Assembly: GCA_013399855.1 (NCBI GenBank)
Contig: VXAY01005172.1
Coordinates: 556,253-620,252 of the forward strand
Direction: 5' to 3'
DNA length: 64,000 nucleotides
From: Oxyruncus cristatus
Taxonomy: Eukaryota; Chordata; Aves; Passeriformes; Cotingidae
Shown: in pieces, positions 55,061-64,000 of the stretch
Layout: the number at the start of each line of letters is the position of its first letter
Position numbering within the stretch: the stretch's first letter is position 1
The notes under the pieces: model-generated
Told to the model about the DNA's origin: nothing
What the model saw: the letters and a program-made list of their open reading frames with translations, nothing else
Database searches by the model: none
Position numbers and translations under genes: made by a program

Positions 55061-55599
55061 GAACAGTTTATATGATATTGTTGCCTGAAATAGAAAAGTA
55101 CTGCCTGGCAAGCCAGGAAGTCCCTTATATCTTTGTTTTAAGCAATTCTGTATTATAAGATGAAGGTAGATTTTGGAACATAAACATTTGAAGGGCAGAA
55201 AGAGCATTACTTTCTTGAGAAACTTCCTGAGAGTGGTTATGCAATATTTACTCAAAGGGACTCATGGATGACTCACCATTTGGGTTGTCTAAAATAAGCC
55301 TGAACAAAGCAGCAACCCAGGTACTTTCAGGATGTGCCAGTTAATGAACAAGGCAGTCTTAAATGTCACTCTTCAACATGAGCCGTGCCACAGGGCCTTG
55401 AAGGTATGATATACAGGGAGGTGGAGTCTGTGAAAGTTGCAGAAAAGGAGGAAATAGCGGCCAAAAGTCATGAATGTTGGGCTGGGGATTCCTACTTGCT
55501 CCCCTCAGCTTGTAGGCAAGTGGTGTTAGGTTTCTGGGTTGTTGGTGTGAGCAGAGCCTGTATCCTGGGAATAAGCATGCAGGAGGCACACTTTTCAGG
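55061..55599. other. Non-coding stretch
   Basis: Nothing recognised. Confidence 0.4.
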
Positions 55600-55725
55600 T
55601 GGAGGGTCCTCAGGGACCCTGAGGAACCTGGTCTAGTGGAAGGTGTCCCTGCCCATGGTAGGGGGTTGGAACTGGATGGTCTTTGAGGTGCCTTCCAACC
55701 CAAAGCATTGTGTGATCCTGTGATT
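55600..55725 (+). mobile_element. CR1 LINE terminal fragment
   Basis: GAACCTGGTCTAGTGGAAGG, CCCATGGTAGGGGGTTGG and GTGCCTTCCAACCCAAAGC, then a degenerate octamer end, mark the last ~120 bp of a CR1 in plus orientation. Confidence 0.9.
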
Positions 55726-58700
55726 TCAAAAGGAGCTTCAGGACCAACATTTCCAGCTACATCGTTAAAAATGTCGTGGAAGAACCTCAGATTCTGAGAC
55801 CAGGCCGCCTCAGAAAAGTTCACAAAACTAAGGCACTAGCCATGGAAGCCAGTACCTAAAAGATCAGATCTCAGATATAAAGATTGGCCAGTGCAGACTA
55901 CAGAATCAGCTTCTAATTTTAATTTTATCTTTGAACACCTTAATAGTTCTCTCTGAAGATGACTTACTTGGTTGTTTGTTTTTTCTTTTCAACATCAATC
56001 TGCCATTTAATTTTGTGTTTCATTTTGGGAAAATATGACGTTGGAAATGCTCAACAATCCCTTCTTCTCTTTCTTAGGCACACAGAAGGGTCTCTTGTCA
56101 TCTGAACAACAAACATAGCAGTGGGTTTCTGGTTGGAGCTGCTGGAACATTTTTTCCAGATCAATGGTGACAACGATGGTAGGGAGACTGGAACATGAGG
56201 AAGATACAGTAGGGTGGAAGAACAGGTCAAAATGTTTTTCTCTGGCAAGACCAGTCAGTGGTGTTTAGATTTAATGCATTTTTAAAATCGGGGCCTGGAT
56301 CCTTTGCAGTGGATCACTGTGGCACCAGGGACAGGGCATGTTTCAGAGTGTCATCATCACACCGACAGGTAATGGCTTCACAGTGATGTTTTTGGTGAAC
56401 TAGAACAGATCTTTAACAGAAGATGAAGGTACAAATTCTGTCTTCGTTGATGGTCTGTTTCAATGGAAAATAAGCCAAAGTTAAAGTAGACATTTTTTGG
56501 AAATTAAGCTCTCCAAATGAGTTTTCTGATTTTAATTAAAAACTTTCGACTCTTTACATTTTAAGACTTGTTCCCATGCATACCAGTACAAGCTCCTTTC
56601 ACTGTTCTCAGAGATGTCTTTTAATCTACCCCTTGGAAACTTGCATTCCTTGATTAAATAAATATGCACTGGGAGCATTTACTATCTGACCATGCCCACT
56701 TACACAACAGATGTCAAGCAGTTACCCTTTATTCTTAATACAAAATCAGATTGCTAAAAGCATTGAAATTCTGGGCTCTGTCCAAGAGCAGCAGATGAAT
56801 AATTAAAGTAAAAAAGACTTCAGGTTCTCACATTTCTTTTTCATGATCTCACTGGATGTAACTTCCAATACTGAGAATACCAGAGCTGGACAAACCCCTG
56901 ACAGCAATACTTTCACCACTGAAAATATAAGTTCAGAATCATGAATTACCTCCTACTGATTCTGCTGAACTGCTTCAACTGGGAGATGGAAATGCAAATC
57001 CAGAATCCAAACCACTATTTTGAGAAAGTCTAATTTAAAAGGTTTAACTTTGACAGGAGTGATTATAGTAATCAAAACTATTTCAAAACTTATTTTATAT
57101 AAAACAGTGACATTTAAAGATTCAGTAAAAAAAGCCCCCATGTATCCACCACTAATGAGCACAAAGGCAACTAACCTAGGAGATTATTACAGCTGCAAGA
57201 AGGAAATGCTAAGAAGGTTCTGAGAAGTCACAAAAACCCAGAATCACAAATGGGTCCCCCCTGTTTCTACAAGTCCAACCTCAAGGAGCCTCTTCTCAGC
57301 TTTTTAGTTTTCAACTCTATATTGAATCATATGGTCACTTATTACGTGTTCATGTCATTTTGATCTCATCACCCCTGGCTGGAAAGGCAGGCTTTCCAGG
57401 ATTCCATCCTTTTTCAGGAGCTCCTTTAGCTGCTGTACATGACATGGAGGAAGGAATCAATCGTGGTTTCCGGTTTAATTTTGTCCAGAAAGAGCTGGTG
57501 AAACCTGTTCTACCAACACCTGAACAGAGACACTGCTGACCTGGAATGCTTCCTTTCAGCATCACAGTCCTCCTTCCATTCGGAGTTAGCCTTTCTCATG
57601 CTGTCCTGGGAGCCCAGTTATCTCACTTCCCCCCTTCCCTAGAGCCCACCTCCAGTTTTCTTTGTTGATTGAGGTCTTGGACCTCTCACAAAGCTTCTGC
57701 TTCCCGGGGTAGATGACAGGATTGTGAGAACATGTGGTCTTCCCAGCACTTGGAGGCAGGGCAATCCTTAGGGAAGGGTTGCGAAGACTTCCAAGCGTAA
57801 AGTACAGAAAATATTCAACTCATTCCACTTGCTTGAATTTTTCTTGCCAACCCCCCCAAACTGTGTGAAGGTCAAAAGCTCACTTCCTCTTACAGAATCT
57901 TTCACTGGCTCTGATCTGCCTCTGTTTTCTTATCTCTTCCTCTGCCGTGTTCAGCTGTAATGAGTTGATAAGCGTTCAGATAAAGAAATTACAGTGAATG
58001 GGTTGTTGTTTTTTTCCTTCTTGGTCAGATTCTTCACGTCTTACTCTGGGAAACCTTCCCCGTAGCGTTGCTTGTGAGTTGACACAGAGATGAGCTGTAA
58101 TGTGTAGTTTTGTTTTCATGAAGATAATGTTAAAGGGCAAAGGTTGTATGTTGATGCAAACTCTGGGCTTTCTAAGGTAGCAATTCATCTCAGCATTTTA
58201 AGGAAGATAACAATTTCCTCACAATCCACCAGAGGGCCCTGGATCCTATTTCACTTTTTTTTTTTTTTTGGCAGAAAATGACTTTAATTATACAATGGAG
58301 CTGTTCATGGAAAAGTAGCACAGCCCTGCTTTCAGTTCAGGTTTTGATTTTTTGGAAAAGTCCAGTAAGAAAAGGACACACCACAAGTCATAAAACCAAG
58401 TAATCAGACGTATTTACTCATCTACTGACTCTGCTGCAAAGGGTAAAGAATAAAAATTGATGATTTTAGACGTTATTTATATCAGGGATTAATCCTGCCT
58501 GGTTTTGCTTTTTCAGCACTGACATCAGCTAGAGTTTGGGGAATGTAGCCTTGTGTTCATCACAGACATTTAGTTCACAAAATAAAGCCACAGATGACTA
58601 GAGCTGGTGAGAATTTGCAGGTTGTTCGCTCCAATTTGAATAATAAGATATACAGAATGCACTACAAAGTGATTTTGAAATGTAAAGCAATAATGTTCCC

Positions 58701-60369
58701 TTTGAAGGGCTGATATCAAGTGCTAAATGATATATCAATTGGATGCAAAACCAAACCCCAACACTGCAAATATTACACAAAAACAGCTTCTTTGAAGTCA
58801 ATGGGACTAATTACAAATGTAAAATAGAGCCTGGTAGTATGGCACTCTTGTTAACTGGAGTTTAATTTCATCAATTTAATACAAAATAGATTAAAGTTCT
58901 CAGAACAATTCTAGCTTGGCTTCATGCAGGCAAAACACAACTCCTGCCCGACTCAGACATCTGTGGGTCTCCAACATCCAGATCCCTCAGGACTGTGTTT
59001 AGCTTTGCACCGCAGGGCTTTACAATTCACATATCACAGACGGGCGATGTGGGCACTGGCTAGGAAAGGGTTGTGTTCAGTACTACAGCCTAAATGTTCA
59101 CTATTATAACACCCAACATTCAGGAAGGTAGAGCCAGCTCCAAAGGGCAGCTGGACACATCCATTATTTGCTGTCTGTTTTGAGACAGAGCAGGCGTGCT
59201 CAGGGTTGGCAGGCAATGGCAACAGGCAACGGCCTCTTGCTCAGATAACTTCTTCCCATATGAAATAAGTAAGTGAATAGTTAGAAATGGGGAGTTCTGA
59301 GCCTGACTTGGATTTATGGATTGGCCCCAGTGGCTGCTGTAAAGGTGTTCTTGGTTCTCATTTGTGTACAAAGCAAGAAAATTAGGTCTGTGCTACAAAA
59401 ATGGAAGAAAAAGCAAGTCTGTTGCTCATTAAGGGAATATGAGTCCCAGCTATCAAGGTTACACTGAGGCAGCTATTGCAATGCTCAGTTTTATCATATT
59501 CAGACTTATCTGTGCTCAGACCACTGAGATTAGACTTGATTTCTCAGGTTATCTATGGGCACAATATCTTTAGATGAACCAATGGCATCCACACAGGTAT
59601 CCTCGTAGCAATCTTACAAGCATTGATTACCCTCAGGTGACAATTGCTTAGAGGTATCTCTGGGCACGAAGCATTGTTTTTATCTAGCATGTGTTCCCTA
59701 TTACTGCAATTTTGTCAATATTTTCATATTGCAGCATTTCTGGGTCCTAGGGATGGTGGGTGTGCCACTCAGTTAGACTAAAAGCAGTAATCTCTTGTTG
59801 GTTTTAGAACTGATTGTAGGTTTTATCTCCATAGGCTGAGTCCCTGATACCCTCTGTGCCATGACAAATTAAAAATGAAAACCATTTCTGTTTCCTCCAG
59901 CTCACAAGCTGTAATCTTTAGCATCTCTGAGTTTCCGGAGATGTGCTAATGGTACATAATCAAGACACAGAGCCTGATAAAGGCATGTATCAGCATAAAT
60001 CAGGACTCCAAAGCCAATCCCTAATGGACTTGCTGAGGAGCTGTGTAAGTGCACAGAGCACTTTGTGCACAAATGCCTTCTGATGTAATGCAATGGAATA
60101 AGAATTCATAAAAAAAGACCCTGTTTTCTGCATCTCTGGCTGTACCTTTTGGGTGCCAACCCAGCTATCTGATGATGGATACAATTCTGGCTACACCTTT
60201 GCCTCACTTTCTTCAGCTTCTCCTGTAGGAAAATTTGTGGATGTTTTTATTGTAGTTGGTTTTGTTTTGCTTTCACTGGTTTACCAGTATCAAACCATAT
60301 AAACTTCTGGTCACTGTGTTATCTGTTCAGAGCTCACACAGACTGTCTTGTCTCATACTTTCTTTTCAG
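55726..60369. other. Long non-coding stretch
   Basis: No gene or repeat family is supported. A T run of 19 lies at about 58255. Confidence 0.4.
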
Positions 60370-60660
60370 CTGGATCATTAACAGTGAAATTAAGTAGCAC
60401 TACAACCCTTGGCGTCAGTGTAAACATTCTTCTCAGCGATGCTTGGCCTCTGAAACCGCTCTGCAAGGGCTTAGTGAAGCAGCTGGGAACCTCTACAGGA
60501 CAAACTTTAATGCTTCTTTTTTTAATAACCCTGGGCTGGGCTCCCAGGACAAGCACTGTAAAAAGAGAAAAATATTACTGTTTTGAAGACAAACAACACT
60601 TGCAAGAGCATGCAGATCCTGCTGCCACAGAGAGGATACACTTGCAAATAATACCCCCAG
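60370..60660 (+). CDS. Candidate internal exon, product unknown
   Basis: The acceptor CATACTTTCTTTTCAG ends at 60369, and the donor ATACCCCCAG followed by GTAAGG begins at 60661. The 291 nt between are open throughout in one frame, which enters with two bases and leaves with one, a symmetric exon. Part of the translation reads SLTVKLSSTTTLGVSVNIL, then YYCFEDKQHLQEHADPAATE. I recognise no domain, and no partner exon was found. A non-coding transcript or chance remains possible. Confidence 0.25.
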
Positions 60661-63380
60661 GTAAGGTCATGGATTCAGATTCGGACTCCTGGTCCAGCGT
60701 CCTTCAGGAGAAGGAGTCATTTCAATAGACATATATTCCAGAGGTGACTAAAGAGCCTTTCAGACACTTGCATGGCAATCCAGCTACCAAGCACTGCTGA
60801 AACTAGGCCACTATGGATGTATCCTGCATATACTGAGCTCCCACCTACTCACCTGTCTACTCTGCTCAGCTCTCCTTCTCTGCAGAGAGGTTGAAGCTGG
60901 GAAGAAAGGGGAGATGGCCATGTTCATCAGAGGCCCGCTGGGTTTTCTCCTCTCTGACACCTGCTAAATGCTCACCCCATGGCTGTGCCAGATCACGTGT
61001 GCAGCAGTTTTGCTGTTTGAGCTCCTGTCACCAGACCTCCTTGTAAAACTCTCTTTTCAGAGAAACAGAGGTAATCCTCACTGAGCGGCTGTTGATGTGG
61101 AGGGAATGAAGGACAGAGCAGTCAGTCAGGCTTACCCAGGAAAAGCACCACCTTTAATCACATTTCATTACAACTGGAGGGCTAGAGATGCTGAAAGCTC
61201 TCTCATGATGTGGGAATTAAAGGGCCAGGCAGGGACTTTGTACACTGCTGTGGTGTGGCTACAGCCAGGGGAACCTCAGAGCAATGAACTGTCTGATAAA
61301 AACTGAGCTTGCAAAGTGAAGGGGGGTTAAACTACACATTATGCAGTAAAAATGCTACTATTTAGACTGTGGCATTTTTGAAATTGCACTTACTAAAGAC
61401 CCTGTTTGAACCAGTCTTCTGATTTTACAGCATGTGGTAAGAGGTGGGACTCTCCAGGAGATCATTTTCCAGAGCTGCAGTTTTGGACAGAGTACCTGTC
61501 TCATCTCTGCAGCCATTCATTCTGAAGGAGAGCACACCCCACACTGCCTGGGAAGGTTGTGATTACACGTGTACTCAAACTTCTGTCTTTCCTGGACTTA
61601 GCCCATTTTCCTGGCACTGGGATGCTTGTGCTTTCAGGACCAAAGTAGGGTGTAAGACCCACTGAGTGGTGCAGCAACTTACTCCGGGTTACAAATCTGT
61701 GCTGGGATAGGAGCCTGTGTGGTGGGCCCCAGGAGTGCCGTGGGGGAGGTGGGGAGGTGGATGATGCCTTGAAGCTCAGTAGGAGATTGGGGTACGTGTT
61801 TCCAGACAGGCCTGAAGCATTTGGCCTTGGCAGTTGTAGCAGTGGGAGGAGTAGAGGACAAGGAGCTTGGAGAGGCTGCCCTGCTCTGCTTCATTGCCAG
61901 AGCTTGTGAGGATGGAAGGGGAGAAGGTGTGAAAACATAAGGTCCATTGTGCAAGGGCTGCCTTCCCCTTTGCTGTAGGGAAAGCCACCACCACAGGTCA
62001 CCTTTTGTCCCATGTAATTTGCCTCTCTGTAGTGACAGTTTCAAGTAGTTTGGCTTTTCCAGGAGGAGTCATTGCTCTCATCAGGTTTCCAGCCTTTCTT
62101 TTGGGAGACCCAATATCACTCTGTGCCTTGTAGGGCAGGCATGTGCCCGATTTACCCCACAGTATGGCTCCTGGGGTTCCTACCTCTGCCAAAATGAGGT
62201 CTGATTGCATGCTCTGGAAGGGAGTTCACACACACTGACCAGCCCAGTGCTGTCATACTCTCCCAGAGGTTTGCCTGTTCGAGGGAGAGGATGTGAGACA
62301 CACGGAAAGCAGGTGGTCTGCAGTACAGATGTGGTGAATTGAAAACCAGGCTGTAGCTGCTACAGTGCTGCAGTCTTTTCTGTGGGGCAGGGGAAGTTGT
62401 TTCACTTATCTTCATTTTACTATTTATGCCAGAAGCCTCTTTTTTTTCCCTTTTTGCTCTTTCCTATTGCGATTCATTTATTCTAAAACCTCAAGAATAA
62501 ATCCTGAAGGAAGAGGAGATGATTTTTTTCTATTGCTGAATTGTTGATACACCCTGTCAGGTTCTATGCTCTTTGCTGGTAATGTTACATCTGAGACCAC
62601 AAATCCCCTCGAGGTTCAAAGTCACTCTGGCCCAGCAGCATGCAGCAGCCCAGAACACAAAGGGCTGTAATGGAAAGGGAAGCAATTTGTGTGTCTATGT
62701 TTTCAGACTTCATACACTCAGAGGCTTATGATGTCCAAAGGGTAGATCAAGATAATTAAATACCAATGAGCAGAGATAGACAAGCCCTGCACAAGTCAGT
62801 TTGCTGCCTAACACAATACAAACTACCAGGAGCTTTTGTAAATGCATTGAAAATATACAATGAAAATGAAAATAGAGTTCAGCTTTTTTCCTTGTGCCAA
62901 GTATTACTTAAACTCACACCTCTCTTAAGCACATATTTGATTAAATCTTCATCCAGCCTGATCTTCCTGTGATAATCTTAAAACCCCTGTAAAGTAACTT
63001 CATACATGACAGCCCAGGTTATGCCAAGCTCAGAGGTTTCTGTAGAGCAAAATCTATTAATCAAGCTTTTTGAGTATTTATCTTGGTCCTGTCAATTTTT
63101 TCCCCCCTCATCCTGGCAAACCAAAGCTTTGCTATCAGAAATGTATCTACCACACCTGTGATGGTCAGTAGGAGCTCAGGATTTGTATCCAAGGCTTGAA
63201 ATGAGACCTCTGGTTTCCCACCCAATATTGTGTGGAGATGAACAGAGCTGATCTTATTGCATGAGACTGTTCCAGGCCACCTGAGGACTGTACAGGAACT
63301 GGTGAAATAAAGTCCTGGGCTGAGATACAATGTGGATCCCTAAAGCAAAAAGCTTTATTTTCTTTCTCTATTTACTTACA
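60661..63380. other. Non-coding stretch
   Basis: Moderately GC-rich from 61 to 62.4 kb, with chance frames on both strands. Nothing recognised. Confidence 0.4.
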
Positions 63381-64000
63381 ATCACAGAATCATTAAGGTT
63401 TGAAAAGACCTCCAAGATTTTTAAGTCCAACCTTTGCCCGATCACCACGCTGTCAACCAGACCACGGCACTAAGTGCCACATCCAGTCTTTCCTTAAATA
63501 CCTTCAGGAATGCTGACTCCACCCCTCCCTGGGCAGCCCATTCCAATGCTTGACAACCCTTTCTGGGAAGAAATTCTTCCTTATGCCCAGCCTGAACCTA
63601 CCCTGACACAGCTTGAGGCCATTTCCTCTTGTCCTGTCCCTTGTTCCCTGGGAGCAGAGCCTGACCTCCACCTGGCTCCTGGCTCCTCCCTCCTGTCAGG
63701 GAGTTGTAAAGTGAGAAGTTTCCCCCCCCATCCCCCCAGCCTTCTTTTTTCCAGGCTGGACACCCCCAGCTCCCTCAGCTGCTCCTCATGTGCCTCACTC
63801 TCCAGACCCTTCCCCAGCTCTATTGCTCTTCTCTGGACAAACTCCAGCACCTCAATGTCTCTCCTGTTATGAGGGGCCCAAAACTGAACCCAGGATTTGA
63901 GGTGCAGCCTCACCACCGCCAAGTACAGAAGGACAATCGCTTCCCTGGTCCTGCTGGCCACACTATTTTTGATAAAGAGCAGGATGCCACTGGCTGCCTT
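63381..64000 (-). mobile_element. CR1 LINE 3' copy running off the window
   Basis: This minus-orientation CR1 covers the whole 3' UTR and the end of ORF2. At 63770-63961 the reverse strand still encodes a stretch typical of the CR1 ORF2 C-terminus ([20 protein letters not shown], then [14 protein letters not shown]). It is the best-preserved CR1 coding remnant here. The 3' end is ATTAATGATTCTGTGATTG-like. It continues past 64000. Confidence 0.95.

Noticed and set aside
61679..62044. 121-codon minus-strand frame
   Set aside because: No domain, no splice context and composition like random GC-rich DNA.

Overview
This window looks like nuclear DNA from a bird, probably a neoavian and perhaps a passerine. 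At least fourteen CR1 LINE tails and fragments share the typical avian 3' end, and position 4801 begins with the TGTCATGGTTTAACCCC sequence known from avian ERV LTRs. Spliced exons have metazoan GT/AG signals, and long AT-rich intronic or intergenic stretches fill the rest. It is not bacterial, and most open frames are chance or lie in repeats. There is one assembly gap (948 N, 39759-40706).

Genes. (1) A minus-strand series of small exons from about 39.0 kb down to 13.0 kb matches, in order and strand, successive parts of LRRC9, a cilium-associated leucine-rich-repeat protein. The best exons are 38886-39018, 37453-37517, 22048-22122, 16605-16755, 15505-15601 and 13610-13790; weaker ones are 36732-36882, 36118-36206, 21531-21589, 20990-21033, 19127-19236 and 12999-13045. 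Several carry damage (frameshift, in-frame stop, phase mismatch, lost splice site), so the locus looks like a decaying LRRC9 pseudogene, unless assembly errors explain it. (2) An intact single-coding-exon gene for an ITPRIPL1-like Mab-21-domain membrane protein (32289-34031, minus, 580 aa) lies inside an LRRC9 intron on the same strand. It has a likely non-coding 5' exon ending at 34339, a 304-nt 5'UTR intron and a poly(A) signal near 32005. (3) The terminal coding exon of NUDT14 (23910-24150, plus) lies antisense inside the same LRRC9 interval. I found no partner exons. (4) An unidentified but well-formed exon (844-1001, minus) and a candidate exon (60370-60660, plus) have good splice signals and fully open frames.

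Layout. 1-12.9 kb: unknown exon, then non-coding DNA with CR1 tails, an LTR fragment and an ATCT microsatellite. 13-22 kb: 3' and middle LRRC9 exons. 23.4-24.2 kb: CR1 plus the NUDT14 exon. 24.2-32 kb: no gene seen. 32-34.5 kb: ITPRIPL1-like gene. 36-39 kb: 5' LRRC9 exons. 39.8-40.7 kb: gap. 41-64 kb: non-coding DNA with CR1 elements of two ages, one of them split by a 310-bp insertion flanked by 10-bp direct repeats. The genes show no common pathway; they are neighbours or nested.

All homology statements rest on remembered family sequences, not on searches. I saw nothing that justifies claiming a new biological system. The most interesting items are the LRRC9 decay with a live gene nested inside it, the isolated NUDT14 exon, the unknown exon at 0.9 kb, and two insertions with target-site-like duplications.
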